Positions 46,450 through 59,477 of a stretch of DNA of 64,000 bases are shown here, piece after piece. Both the position numbers and the translations under genes were made by a program. The first letter of the stretch is position 1. The number at the start of each line of letters is the position of its first letter. Source of the DNA: Saccharina japonica. Lineage: Eukaryota > Sar > Phaeophyceae > Laminariales > Laminariaceae. The stretch covers positions 260,671-324,670 of the forward strand of contig MEHQ01000932.1 of assembly GCA_008828725.1 (NCBI GenBank), written 5' to 3'. Below the pieces are notes generated by a model. It saw nothing but the letters and a program-made list of their open reading frames with translations, searched no databases and was not told the origin of the DNA.

Positions 46450-47300
46450 CTGGGCACCACGATTCTGAACCAGATGTGAGTGTCACAGGACCTCCTCCAA
46501 CGATGGTATGCACAGGCAGTACGCATGAAATCAGCCGGTGTGGTATGCACATCACGTATTTTGGTATGCTGACTACGTCTGACTGGGTCTGGGCCGTTGG
46601 TCGTTTCGGCGTTAAACGTCGTCTGTACGGTGTGCCACAACAATTGAAAGCTGCAGTGATCGATTACCGGTGGTACTGTTGACCCAGCCTGGGGTACATC
46701 TGCCCGCAACGTGCCAAAAAGGTGTACAGTGACGGAAAAAATATGGAATTTCCAGACTGAGTAGAGGTCAAGGGGGATACCCTCGCGCAAGCATGCCAAA
46801 AGGTGGGACATACCCACACCCCCTATCTGATCGCTCTCGTTCACCCGCTATACAAACCGAAAACAAAATAAAGCACTGCGGATAGTTGGCAGGGCCATGG
46901 GAGTTTGCTAAGTGCATCAGATTTTGGTTTCGAGACAATTTGACAGAGTACATGGGCGTACCTGGCGGCGAAAACCAGTGCCCCCCTCTTAGTCACGATA
47001 TTTGGGGGGTGTCCCGCATTTGTCAAATGCTCTAATTTGTTTATTGTGGTGATCGACGAAAACGTGTATGGACTAATGGCAAAAAACAGAACCAGAACAA
47101 CAACTGAAAACCTAAACGATGATTGTGTTTGATGTAAGCTCAATCAAATGACTGGAAACAAACGAAGGGGAAAATAGAGCAAATAAGCTGGCCTTTAGGT
47201 TTTTCGTTCTAAGGCGTAAATTTTGAACTCGGGATTAAACAAATGAAGAAAAAAGACCACACCATGTTTTCTATGTTGCCGTAAAGAACATACAAGTTAG
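46450..47300. other. Intronic stretch without recognised features
   Basis: The frame at 46389-46682 and its opposite 46446-46844 are not supported by splice phase or motifs. Confidence 0.4.
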
Positions 47301-47304
47301 TCAG

Positions 47305-47580
47305 GGCACCAGTCCTTAGGGTACCAGTCCTTTCGGTTTTTTGTACCCTGAGGACTGGTGGGAATCAGTTCTTCCAGACCCTAGGTACCCTAAGGACTGG
47401 TGGGACTCAGTTGTTTCTGGCGCCCAGGTACTCTCAGGACTGATGGGATTCAGTCCTTTCGACCCCTCCGGTACCCTGAAGACTGGTGGGAGTCAGTCCT
47501 TTTAGCCCTTCAGGTACCCTAAGGACTGGTGGGACTCAGTCCTTTGCGCCTCCCAGGTACCCTGAGCGCTGGTGGGGCTC
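47305..47580. repeat. Self-complementary ~58-bp minisatellite, array 1
   Basis: About five units of 'ggtaccctaaggactggtgg' followed by 'gactcagtcctttcg.cccc'. GGACTG...CAGTCC inside each unit gives a hairpin. The same unit makes a second array at about 57090-57490. The first part of the array begins with inverse pieces ('caccagtccttagggtacc'). Confidence 0.85.
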
Positions 47581-47599
47581 ACGATACACTATACACTAC

Positions 47600-49640
47600 C
47601 AAGGTATATACTACAAACTACTGTATACACTTTTTGTTGAACGGTATAAACATTTCACTATATACATTATATACTAAGCATTGCACACTGTACACACTAC
47701 ACACGACGCATGTTTTTGAAGCTGCTCACTTGAGGAAGTCTACACTAATAGCAAGCCAAAAACGGTTTTTGGAAGGAAATAGAGGTGCTACACACCCGAT
47801 GGACAGTCCCATGGCCTGAATGTACAATGAACAATATTGCAATCGCAAGACTGGAGGACCGATGATTTTAGGGTAAGGGGCACACTTGTTCTGAAACAAT
47901 ATCAGCCTAATCGTACTACCTCTACGGTAGCACGCGTCACACTATACAGAATACACTGCATACGGTATACACCACATCGTGTCCTTCGAAGGTGAAAACT
48001 AATTAATGACTTGAATTAGTATGCATTAATAGAAAAAGGCGTTCTATCGTAGGCTTTGGAGAATGTACGAAACGGGGGCCGGGTGTCGCAGGAAATATAA
48101 AGATTCGTTCCCGCAGGAAAATATTTTGTTGATTTGAAGGGGTTGCGGAAAGTTTGGTTCAGTATGTTGTACTGCTTGCCTTGGCGGCAAAGTTGCGGCA
48201 ATGTCAAACAAATAATATTATAGTGGCATAAATACAGCGAACTTGTGTACATTTTAGGGAGTCACACTACTGGCATCGCGACGTGTGCCTCCGGACGTAC
48301 TACAAGTAGGGACTTTCCTGGAGAACGTACACTAGTACACACAATGGACACAACAGCCTATAGCGCTCCCGTACGTGCTAGTAGCACGCGGGTGTCTAGA
48401 TAAACAAGATGAACACGATAATAACAGCAGGTATTCGCGTTGCGAGATAACTACGTAGAGTATTTGTCATCAATCATTATGTAATATTTTGGAGTATATT
48501 GATGCACTCATTCCTTGTGTTGTGTTGCGTCATGGGTGTCATATTATTATTTGCTCCCGCTGGGTCGGGGTCGACAGCAGTAAATATGGTTCAGTTGTGA
48601 GACGGCATTATTATTTATGACGTCTTACGCAGAGCCTTTGTCGGGCATTATTCGGTGCATTATTTGGCGTCCCGAGAGGCCTGTCATGATTGCTCACGTG
48701 GTATAAACCATGCCCATCCAGATTTAACTGCGAAGGGCGCATGGCTAGTGCAATTAGTTTCCCGTTGTCGACAACAACATCTAGAATAAACAAACAAACG
48801 GTGTTCTAGAGAAGATGCAAGAAAAAACCCGACCCGTTGTTTCGGCAACGGTGGATGTGTCGCCATATTGATACATGCTGTTATGCGTTTTGAGTTCAGC
48901 CTGGTGTTATTGTTTGCCTATTAATAGTGGCTCGTCCCCAGTGTACTGTGATGTGCTAATAACGACTACAGCAGATAGTTCGTTCAGTTATTTGAGATTG
49001 CATTTATTTGCCGTATTTCGCTGCGACTTGGATTTTGTGTTATTATGTGGCTGGTGTCTGGAGACCACTACAACGATATGCGCCAGCGAAAGTTATATTC
49101 GTCATGGCTACGTACAAGCATGGGAGAGAAGAGACGGCTACACCGCCCGAACTGTCGAATGCAGTCTTGATCAACCGGCGATTTTGGCACTGTACTGGTA
49201 GAATTGTTGAGTTAATCATTTGCAATTCGGCATGCTAATGTACGTATTTTTCTGTAAGTTGTATTTACTTGGTATCGCGTTTTTGCCCAGCTGGACACTC
49301 CAATCAAGTGAGCATTACCGCTACGGCTATGGGAGGCAGAGCAAGCATACGATTCACAAAGGTGACATGTACGCAAGAGAAGACACGGTGACTGTCGTTT
49401 GTGGTCGATCGGGATCTAGCAGTATTGCTCGCTTCTTGTGATTGGCCCGATTGAGGATAAAATCTCTCCCTTGCAGTGATTGGCCATATATGGATATTTA
49501 CTTGCTAGGTGATTGTGGAAGGCACCCCCCACCCCCCTCCCCATCTGTCACTCTGTTTGGACTCCCTCCACCACGACAAGCCTAACGTATTAATTCACAC
49601 CTCCCGGCCAAAGATCACCCACCACCGACTGCCTACACCT
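47600..49640. other. Intronic stretch without recognised features
   Basis: About 2 kb. Frames such as 48875-49201 and 49008-49238 overlap one another and lack motifs. Confidence 0.4.
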
Positions 49641-49686
49641 AAAGCGAATGGTACGTCAAGGCGCCATCGCCTTCAACGTCTTGCAG

Positions 49687-49839
49687 GGGGCCCCCATCGT
49701 TGCCATTGAAACGGCTACGGAATCCGTGAAGCAGCCAAGGCACACGGCGCGAAGTGTCAGGGTGGGGGAAGCATTTAAGCCGAAGTCGTGGGTGCTTTCT
49801 ACACCAAACGGAGAGCTCGTTGAAGAAAAACTCCAGGAC
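49687..49839 (+). CDS. Exon 12 candidate (plus-strand exon, same gene or neighbour)
   Basis: The acceptor 'caacgtcttgcag' ends at 49686 and the strong donor 'gtacgt' starts at 49840; 51 codons, phase 0 at both ends, compatible with exon 11. It encodes GAPIVAIETATESVKQPRHT, then 'VGEAFKPKSWVLSTPNGELV' and EEKLQD. It lies 130 bp before LTR element C, which would sit in the next intron. Whether it belongs to the same gene is uncertain because 5.8 kb separate it from exon 11. Confidence 0.5.
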
Positions 49840-49976
49840 GTACGTATTCGTGCAGCTGGCGACGTCGGTCGACGACTCAATTAACAAATACTTCCTGTGC
49901 CCCTTTTGCAAAAATATTTAACGAAATGCACCTTCATAATATTTTCCCTCTTTCGCTAAAATATTTCGTTATACCG

Positions 49977-50228
49977 TGTTGATACAACCCCGGGCGCATC
50001 ACGGGCCCTTACACAGGTAGGTAGGGTCAAGGTGCTGGAGCGCTCCTCATGTAGGCATAAACCACGTATATAAATTATCGTCGGACCTCGAAGACCATCG
50101 AGGCGAAGTCGAGCAAGTCAAGTCGTCAAGCACGGAGACCACACATTAAAACCTCATCAAGTATATGAACTCCCAAATACCTGTAACGGCCATCGAACCT
50201 GGTGCAATGAGTACAAGCATAATCAACA
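49977..50228 (-). repeat. 3' LTR of element C
   Basis: TGTTGATA...AATCAACA on the plus strand; shares the central 'ctggagcgctcctcatgtag' palindromic block with the LTRs of A and B. Confidence 0.8.
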
Positions 50229-53200
50229 TCCTCCCTGCTTTGCAGTCGATACGGCGCGACAACCACACATCCGCAGTATGCGTACCGAACAGGTGTACAG
50301 TCCCATCAACTAATATCCTCTCTGCATGGTGAACAGTATGGTAACAAAACAGTACACTATCATAGCATGGTCACACCTCATAGCTGTCCCGGAAACCACA
50401 AATCATCCAGAATCAATATCACTCATTCCAAATTTACGTACCGAAAGTGGACCAACATGTCACAAAACCTCAAACAAATTTAATGTACGGAATACCAGAA
50501 ATTCAAGCAAATTAATTCAAGTTCAAATACCAAAATCTAAACCATACTGGCTCAAACTTCAACAATCTTCCGAAACACTCAGCTGCCGAAACTAGGGACA
50601 TATGGCCTCGATAATCAGACGGCCATCAGCTCGGTGTCAATAGGTCGATACAAGTTTATCCAGTAGTGCTAACTTCATAATCACAGCACGTTGCAAGAAT
50701 CTCAAAACCTGAATGATCCTCAATTAAAATCTCAATACCGCACAATGTATTATCGGAACTACCAGATCAACCGTTATCATAATTGAATATTTCCCTGGCA
50801 ATCAACAATACAGCTCCCGATCACGGTTCGGTTAAAAGCACTATAACCGCACAGCACTATCCACTATTTTAAGTAGTAAACAGGCAGAAGTTTCATGCCC
50901 GAAAACCCTCAATCAAAAACCACAACCCAACCTTAACCCCACCAGACCAATCAAAATCCTCATTCAATCAGTCAACCAGTCAATCAATGTATTTTCCGAA
51001 CTATCAGAAACGCCGCCCAGACCAGACAGCCAGAGACGGTATCACCATTGAGATCGGCTCTAAAACTAAAATAATCAATCTCAAATCCTCATTTCATACG
51101 CAAACGTAATCTATCCGACCGCGTGCTATGGTTTCAGTCGTACAGCAGTAGTTATTTACGCCAACTTATCACCGGGGAAACATGATGTCCCCTTGCCACG
51201 AGCTGTTGGTGAAACCATGAACCTTTGAGCGATTTTCCACACAAGGAAAGTGATACATGACAGGGTGGAAACCCGGGTGCATGACAAGCTTCGAAGTATA
51301 CTATTTTTTCACCAAACAGCTATTTTTTCACCAAACAGCAATGACTCAAGAACAGCGTTTTAACCAACTAATAATAGTGCGCGGGAAGACAAAACCCATT
51401 CATGTATTCATCAAGATTCGAATGCCGTTATCAGACAGGTGCAAGTGCATATTTCACATCGCCAACAATGAGCATAGGGTAACTGCTATGATTACGTGGT
51501 TAAAGCACCTACCCCGCTTATACTCCTTCTGCTTCAAGTACGTAGCATGCATGCTACATAGAAAAATGAACAGAACCATCTCGTATCTATAACGGATTCG
51601 CTACGGAGGGAGGGAGGGAGGGCGGAAGACCACACATAGAGCAGTCAATCTGAACCGCCCAAAAACTACTTTCACTCTGTATCAATACTCCATTCCATTG
51701 CATATTCATATCATATTACAACGCCACAGAATATTCCAACACCGTACCAACCATGATAACCTTATCTGAGCAGTAGTACGTTCGCAGTTGCCTTGTACCT
51801 GTACCTGCATACCTGGTATAACGCAGTGTCTTATACGTATGCATAGGGGTATATACGACCTTCACGGTCATAAAAATCTCCGCAAACAGAGCACTACTGT
51901 TTGCATCAAGTACACAAGACCATAAGCAGACAGCAGCATTCTATTTTCTGCAGCTCCCCTATCCTACTACTCGTTAACCAACGATCACCAATCTCTACGT
52001 GTAAACCCAACATATTGGGGTACAGAGGGAGGGAGGGAAGGAGAGAGAGGGGGGGCACATTTTATCTCTACTGCTGCGGCATTCCGTCTAAAACCACGTA
52101 CGAGTCCACTTGCAAATATCTGCTAATGCTCTTTTCTGGTACCAGGGTACGTATATAACCGTACGCTCACAAAATCACTAAAAGCTCCGCGCTCTTATAT
52201 CTGGTATACCTGGTATACTAACAGCAGTATAGTATTCGCATCACGAGGTATCTCAAGACATATACAGCAGTATAGTCTCAAGGGAGATACAGCAGTACAA
52301 CCATCTGAGCATGTGTCATGTACGTTGCCCTGCTGTTCGATATAATACCAGTACCTTGTGTACTATGCACGCTATCAAGTAGCAGTTCAGAAGTGCTGCA
52401 GTACGACAGAACTTTATCACAGCATTAAAGAAGAAGCGAACACGGCATCGCAGCAAAGCACACGAAACATAATGTCGGCTCGTCAAGTGCGTGCTCAATC
52501 CTATCATGCATGCATCATATATCATCCGCCCCAAGCCCCGAGCCAAGTACGTAGTCCATCATCCCGCGCAAAGAAACGCAAGGCAACAGCACCAACGACT
52601 CATATTTAGTATATTCATAATAGGTGGTCAACAAGCCTATCCTACGACACACCTACAAAACTAGATCTGAACAGCAGTAGTGGCAGCATCGTACGTACAA
52701 AAAACATTATAAAATAAACAAGAAAAAACAATCAACCAAGCAGCACAAACAAAGCGCATACCTCAATCAGAACTGAACGGAGGCACGAGCCCACCGCCCA
52801 GGCGCCACCTCGGCCCAGCTTCCATGCTGGTCCAAACACGAGCTTGCTGTGGGTGGTGGTGGTGGTGGTGCTGCTGCTGCTGCCGGTGCTGCTCCTCCTC
52901 TCCTTGCTCCTCCTCTTCCTCCTCCTTCCATTGCTTGTATGACAACAGGGCTCCGTGTGCCAGTACCAAACGGCTCGCCACTACCAGGGCGTGCTGCTCC
53001 GCCTCGAGGTCTGCACGCGTGCCAACCGCGAGTGGCGGGGGCCGTGGCGGCGGCAGAGGCGTTGGCGGTGGCAGCGGCGGTGGCAACGGCTGATGCTCCT
53101 GCTCCGCGCCCGTCCCATCGCCATCCGCTTGGTCTCCTACTCTATGCTCCTCCTCCAGAAACCCCCTGCCACTCGTACATAAAACCTTATTTCCGACCTC

Positions 53201-54242
53201 TGTCTCCTTCGCGTTTCATGGTATTTCCTTCGTCAACACGGGGTGGGTTTCAACGTGGCGCGCAAACGGAGCCACCTGCTCTTGCGCGCCCGGGCTCACC
53301 CAACAAACCGGCTCAAAGGGGCTTCTCTCAATCGGACGCGGCTGCGGCAGGGCCTCCTGCCCGTACTGTGCACTGCTGCCGCTCCGAGAGGTCTGCTCTA
53401 CACCTAAATCCTCAGTTTGTTCTTCTCCGTCTCCGTCTGCTTTCTCCTCTCCTTTTTCTTCTCTCGTACCTTCCTCATCGAATTTGAGGATGGGTGCAGC
53501 GCGGGTATGGTTTACAGCAGTGGTCAACGTGCCTGCGTGGGCCTCTTGCCCTTGTCGCCGCACTGTCGTCCCAACTGTTGTCCTCCGCTGCTCTGCCGCT
53601 GTCCTCTCGAACCGAGCGCTGGGCTTCGTTTGTCGCGGCACGCAGCTTCGCTGTTGCCAACTCTCTGTTCATCTTCACCATCTCCTCATGATCTCTCATC
53701 AACCCCTCCACCTGCTCGCGAAGGACTGCCACCTGCATCGCAGTGTCTGCAGCCCCATCCATCGCGTCTTCATGCTGCTGCTGCCCCGGCTGCTGCTGCT
53801 GCTGCTGCTGCTGCTCGGCTTCGTTGCTCGTGCTTCGAGCAGAAAGTGAGTCCACCAGCGCCGGCTCACGTCTGGCCGAGGCGGCACGCTGTTGCTGCGG
53901 CCGTATCGGGTGGATTACTTCCTGCCTGCACTTGAGCTGGTGCTGAGCAGAGCAGATCCGAAAATCCACCTCGGTGAGACGAGCCTTCTCTTCCGCAAGC
54001 TCGGCAACCCGGCCAGTACGCGCGGCCCAAGCTTCATAGGGCACGATGCGTTGAACCGGGACGAGGCGCTCGCAATAAAGCTTGTCGACAATTCCCATCA
54101 GCTGTACCGTCTTTGATCTTTCAAATTCCGAGGCACCCATCTAGACCCGGAAATAGCCACCCTCCGCCCTCCAAGCGTTAGCGCTGTACCGCCCGATACC
54201 CCTTGCAACCCGAGACCGTAAGCGTCAGCGCTCGCTATAGCG

Positions 54243-54499
54243 TGTTGAGACAACCCTGGGCGCATCACGCGCCCTTACACAGGCAGGCAGGGTCAAGGTG
54301 CTGGAGCGCTCCTCATGTAGACATAAACCACGTATATATATATTATCGTCGGATCTCGCATGCCACCATCGAGGCGAAGTCGAGCAAGTCAAGTCGTCAA
54401 GCACGGAGACCACACGATAAATCCTCATGAAGTACATGAACTCCCAAATACCTGTAACCGCCATCGAACCTGGTGTATCGAGTACAAGCATAATCTACA
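54243..54499 (-). repeat. 5' LTR of element C
   Basis: TGTTGAGA...AATCTACA on the plus strand, with the same internal blocks as 49977-50228 and a few small length differences. Confidence 0.8.
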
Positions 54500-54691
54500 T
54501 ACCCCCCATACCAGGAACAACCTACCTATGTTTACGAAATGTATAATAAATATTCATATATAATGTTATACTATACACACTACCAGTATACACTACAGTA
54601 CGTGTTTTGTTTTTTAGTCGGGGGGGTTGCAATACACCATTACTCGTAAACGCGCTACCTAGCTCGTTTTTATGTACGTTTCGCGCTGACT

Positions 54692-57005
54692 TACAGTAGT
54701 AACCATTTGAGAACGGTACTCTTTTTCTTTAAATAACGGTATTTGCCGTTCATTTTTTGTGGGAAGAAAAAACTTCCGGAAATATCTAAATGAAGATCCA
54801 CATTTCCATCTCCCATATTTCGTGTTGTACTTCAAGCTGTGGAAACAGAGGTCAGCCCGGCATAGACAGCAACATAGGCATGGCCCAGAAGAAACACACG
54901 GCTCGATTGAGCACTTGTACCCGAAGCACTGGGGTTGGACGTACCGCAAAGGCTTGTCTCTGCTTTCTGTTTAAAATCTGCAACTGGTTGATCGAGTTTC
55001 GTTTGCCGGGAAAACTTTCACCACCATCAGGGGGGGCTCCGCACCCGTAAACTCTTGTTGGCGTCCACCCTGGGAGCCAGGGCGAGCATTCTCCGGGAAC
55101 ACAATTTTGTTTAGAGGCTCGCGGCCTGCGGGGCGTGCAGTGCTCTGACCTCGGTCCGGCCAGAAACGCGGCGGAACCTGCGTGTTGGTCGTTGCTCTTA
55201 CAGCTCACGATAGTAACCGACTGACAGCTCGCCTCCGGAGCGTTTTCTGGCGCTTCAAACGGTTGGCCACACGGCCCGAGGTCACAGGGAGCACTTTGCA
55301 AGCAGCAGCGTTGCGTGGCGTGCTCTGGGGGTGGAGCACGGGCTGGTCTGCTGTTCCCGGCCGTCGGTGCTGCTTGGGGCCGTTTGGGTGTACGTATCCC
55401 TCTGGGTATACCATCACGGACGACATCACCAAGTCTGAGAGGTGAGACCATTTGCCTCGCACAGAGTTCGCCTCGACCCCTCTACCAGAGGAGAGTCGTC
55501 GTGCAAAGTCTTAGTTGTATACCTCCTTCCTAGCTCGAGCACGAGTAGGCTGCGCATCTACAGCAGTATGTAATCATCAGCGTCCAAAAAAAACCCAGCT
55601 GATTCTATAAAAAAAAAGAAACAAACAACATGCCTCCGGCGATTTGCCTGCTCGTACGTACAAGTACGTGTGGTTTGATGCGATCTTGTCTTTTTTCTTT
55701 GGAACAGGTCGTGCGTGTGCCGCGTGCTCATCACAACAGCAGCAACACAACATGTTGCCTTTTGTATTGCAGATCTCTTCCTCTCATTGATATGCCCTCG
55801 CCCAACCAAAAATAAAAAAGAAAGGCACTGCCTTCATGCAATATTTGAGCAGTACTGCTGCTGTAGACTACGGCACACAGTACGCATACAACAATAAGTA
55901 TGCTCTTGTGTGTGTGGATGCACGTATGTATGTGGATATGTATGCTGTTTTTTTCAGGGTACTCGACGGTAACGTTCTTCAGGCGCTCGCTACAGTATAA
56001 CGAGGCGGTAAGGGAATGCGCTACCACACGTACTTGTACGTACGAGCAGGCAAATCGCCGGAAGCACGTTGTTTTTTTCTTTTTTTTTATAGAATCAGCT
56101 GGGTTTTTTTTGGACGCTGATGATTACATACTGCTCTAGATGCGCAGCCTACTCGTGCTCGAGCTAGGAAGGAGTTATACAACTAAGACTTTGCACGACG
56201 ACTCTCCTCTGGTAGAGGGGTCGAGGCGAACTCTGTGCGAGGCAAATGGTCTCACCTCTCAGACTTGGTGATGTCGTCCGTGATGGTAAGCCCAGAGAGA
56301 TACGTACACCCAAACGGCCCCAAGCAGCACCGACGGCCGGGAACAGCAGACCAGCCCGTGCTCCACCCCCAGAGCACGCCACGCAACGCTGCTGCTTGCA
56401 AAGTGCTCCCTGTGACCTCGGGCCGTGTGACCAACCGTTTGAAGCGCCAGAAAACGCTTCGGAGGCGAGCTGTCAGTCGGTTACTATCGTGAGCTGTAAG
56501 AGCAACGACCAACACGCAGGTTTCGCCGCGTTTCTGGCCGGACCGAGGGCAGAGCACTGCACGCCCCGCAGGCCGCGAGCCTCTAAACAAAATTGTGTTC
56601 CCGGAGAATGCTCGCCCTGGCTCCCAGGGTGGACGCCAACAAGAGTTTACGGGTGCGGAGGCCCCCCTGATGGTGGGGAAAGTTTTCCCGGCAAACGATA
56701 CTCGATCAACCAGTTGCAGATTTTAAACAGAAAGCAGAGACAAGCCTTTGCGGTACGTCCAACCCCAGTGCTTCGGGTACAAGTGCTCAATCGAGCCGTG
56801 TGTTTCTTCTGGGCCATGCCTATGTTGCTGTCTATGCCGGGCTGACCTCTTTTTCCACAGCTTGGAGTACAACACGAAATATGGGAGATGGAAATGTGGA
56901 TCTTCATTTTGATATTTTCGGAATTTTTTTCTTGCCACAAAAAATGAACGGCAAATACCGTTATTTAATGAAAAAGAGTACCGTTCTCAAATGGTTACTA
57001 CTGTA
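54692..57005. mobile_element. Tc1/mariner-like foldback element, 2.3 kb, ~985-bp inverted arms
   Basis: TA dinucleotides (54692-54693 and 57004-57005) flank termini CAGTAGTAACC and its inverse. Arms 54694-55677 and 56019-57003 are about 97% alike, around a 341-bp centre. Each arm carries the same 199-codon open frame (54852-55451 minus, 56246-56845 plus) with eight or so amino-acid differences, and an overlapping frame that includes 'SLRGETICLAQSSPR'. Termini CAGT plus TA duplication resemble Tc1/mariner. No DDE transposase was recognised, so the mobile class is inferred from the ends only. Confidence 0.78.
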
Positions 57006-57089
57006 GTACCCAAGTGAATGCAGCAACAGCATACCGGGTGTACAGCAACACGTTATCTTTACGATCGACATACCAGTGCACCAGCCTTC

Positions 57090-57490
57090 GTTGCACAGTC
57101 CTTGAAGGCCTCCAAGCACCCTGTGGCCTGGTGGTATTCAGTCCTTTCGGCTCCCCAGGTACCCTGAGACCTGACTTCTGGTGGACTTCAGTCCTTCCGG
57201 GTACCCAGGTTACCCGGAAAGACTGGTAGGACTCAGTTATTTTACCCACCCAGGTACTCTGAGGACTGATGGGAGTCAGGTATTTCAGCCCCTTGGGTAC
57301 CCTTAGGACGGGCAGGACAACAGTAGGTCATTTTAGCCCCACAGGTACCGTAAGGACCGTTGGGACTCAGTCCTTTCAGGCCCCCAGATACTCTGAGAAC
57401 TGGTAGGACTCAGCCCTTTCGACCCCTGAGAGCTGTTCGAACTCAGCCCGGGTAGCCCCGCAGGTAACCTGAGGACTGGGTCATCCCAAA
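57090..57490. repeat. Self-complementary ~58-bp minisatellite, array 2
   Basis: About seven degenerate units of the type seen at 47305-47580 ('ggtaccctgagacctg', 'gactggtaggactcagt', 'cctttcggctccccaggtac'). More diverged than array 1. Begins about 85 bp after the foldback element. Confidence 0.8.
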
Positions 57491-57499
57491 AGGATTGGT

Positions 57500-58620
57500 A
57501 CTGGCGAGTCATTGGCTCAGTCTCTATGACTGATACTGGAACTCAGACGATCCTTGAGCATCTTGGCAAATTTAATTTAGTAAAGAGTTTCGGAAAGAAA
57601 AATGAAAACAAGAAAACCGATCATCGTGCTGGTGCTCAATATTATGAGGGCACTCGTCCAGGAGTTTTACGACTTGCTCATGTCGGGGGAGTACTTGCCC
57701 AGGAGTTTTAGAGCAATCGACTTTTGCAGCAGGCGAACCACAAAGTCGAATGCGAAATATGTGGCCACTGCACGAAATACCACGAGCTTCCGGTCGATCA
57801 CGGTGCTCCACCCTTCACGGTGACCTTCTCGCTTTGCTTCTCTCCCGGTATCATTGTCTTTTCCATTGCCGCTTTCCTCCTTGCCGTCCTCCAATTCGTC
57901 GAGGTTGTGAGCGTACGGGTCGTGTATCATTTCCTCTTTCTTTCCATTTCGACCAGCCCGAACACAACCGCCACATCCCCCGGCCCCCCTTGCCCGCCTG
58001 GCCTGACATCAGACCTACCTGCTGCCATGCTGCTTTGGCCGCCACAGCAGCAGGATAACCAAGCCACGACTGGCTGGGTCAGTTGGTGAGCCCTGCCGCT
58101 ATACAATTTTGCGGCGAGTGGGTACTCGCCTCTCCCACATCCTCACCACGGTCGCCCAGCTTGAGGTTGCGTGCCAGTGTTGTTTGCTATCGTACGAGTA
58201 CGCATTGCGCCTTCAACCAGATGACCACCTTCCCCGCCACGGCATCACCAGCCGACGAATCGTTCAAGGAAGATAGAGGGCCCTGTCGCCCTACGCTGTG
58301 GTGGCGTGTCATCCACCACAGACTGCTGTAGTGGCAGTCCAGGCACCCTGATATCGCCTGCGCACTTTTCTAGGGCCACAACCCCTGTGCAGTTTGATTG
58401 CTCATGCCTGGGCACTGTTATGATACCAGGAAACACTTTGGTCCTGGAAAAAGGTAGCCGTCAACGTCTTTTATGCGGTGAGACTTCGACAGCCTTTGAG
58501 CAACGACGTCCAGGAGCAAGTTTTTCATATCAATTTTTTCCCAAACTGTCTAATTCATACGACTTCTGTAACAGCGGAGAACTTGCACGTCCGTGCAAGA
58601 CTGTTTAGTTGTGCACGTGC
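57500..58620. other. Unassigned region with overlapping open frames
   Basis: A minus-strand frame at 57667-57930 is charged then hydrophobic ('FRAVATYFAFDFVVRLLQKS'), and plus-strand frames at 57724-58089 and 58306-58608 overlap or follow. Splice-like borders are ambiguous and I recognise no family. A gene on either strand is possible but not supported. Confidence 0.3.
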
Positions 58621-58859
58621 TATTTTTACCCCCTGACACCCTGTTCCCATTTGGTGTTTTAACCCCACAATGGGCCCATCGCATTTGCCACACTGCTCCC
58701 GCTTAGTGGTACATAACCAAATCAACTCTACGCAGGAGCCGCCGCCGCCCCACCTGGCGCCCTGATTCCACTTCTTACCATGTGCGCCATACTTGTATAC
58801 ACCAACGCTTGTCATCATACAACCGTATTAGCATTGCGTGCAAAAATAAATACCTTTGC

Positions 58860-59300
58860 ACGAGGCACGCGCGATTACTGTGACACTGTGAATCATACAA
58901 GGATAATCATATGAGAACGACACGGGGCTTCCCGGAAAATTCAAACCTTTTATGTTTTCGTGAATTACAAAAATACCGAACAGCCCAGAATGAACATACG
59001 CATATACACCAAAACCATTTTGCCCCACCGATCGATATGACGAGAGAGAATGTCTATTCTGCAACATATGCAAATTAATACCCCCTGCATCCAAGGCCGG
59101 CGTCATTTGAGCCCTTGTGGCCGGCACAGCATCCTCAGATTCGCCTGAAATACGTATCTCTCCGAACTGAAAAAAACGCAACATGTCGGTTGTCCAGATG
59201 CGTGCACTAGGAAAAAAAATTGGGCTTGAGCCAGCATCTCCGCCCAACGAACCCAGGGTTGCCAGGCACCACGACCCACAGAGTCATCGTTGGCCGTTTT
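58860..59300 (-). repeat. Dispersed repeat family 3, copy 2
   Basis: Same orientation as copy 1 at 45900-46440, and about 75% alike in the core. Minus-strand ARIWTTDMLRFFQFGE and PATRAQMTPAL correspond to copy 1 peptides. Its inverted partner lies at 59920-60370. Confidence 0.6.
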
Positions 59301-59477
59301 CAATTTCGATGCATTGCTCGTATGGACAATCTGCTCGTACTCGTTCGGTGCTTGTACTGCTGTAAGAAAACCACAAGTTACGAGCACTTGTATAGCAATG
59401 CCACCAATATCGTTTTGTGGATCAGGGTGGGAAACGTATGCAGATTCTGCTGCTTGTGGGCGCAACTTGTGCTCGGC

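Larger units (their letters stand above)
261..49839 (+). other. Large intron-rich host gene, partial (at least 7 phase-consistent exons, up to 12)
   Basis: Short coding blocks on the plus strand are each bounded by pyrimidine-AG and GT. They join with matching phases: exon 1 out 0, exons 2-4 0/0, exon 5 0/2, exon 6 2/0, exon 7 0/0, exon 8 in 0. The joined reading carries the same module twice: an 'R..D......L' helix region, then 'N..NP....HY.L' and a charged 'R...LL' stretch (exons 1-2 and 5-6). I remember long predicted proteins of oomycetes, diatoms and brown algae with this layout, some annotated with DUF4476-like repeats; that link is from memory. No start or stop codon is identified, so the gene probably extends past the left edge and perhaps past 49.8 kb. 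At least one exon is missing between exons 8 and 9. Exons 9-12 share strand and style, but their membership is less certain. Function unknown. Confidence 0.72.
49972..54504 (-). mobile_element. LTR element C, older relative of B (fossil)
   Basis: LTRs at 49977-50228 and 54243-54499, about 8% different, with flanking 'taccg' and 'taccc' as a near-matching 5-bp target duplication. The interior is collinear with element B on the minus strand: CGCTATAGCG after the 5' LTR (54233-54242), a gag-like coding remnant with coiled-coil, glutamine-rich and proline-rich parts (about 54140-52760), a non-coding 3' part, and a polypurine tract next to the left LTR. No polymerase genes. Clearly broken in several places and older than B. 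Confidence 0.82.
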
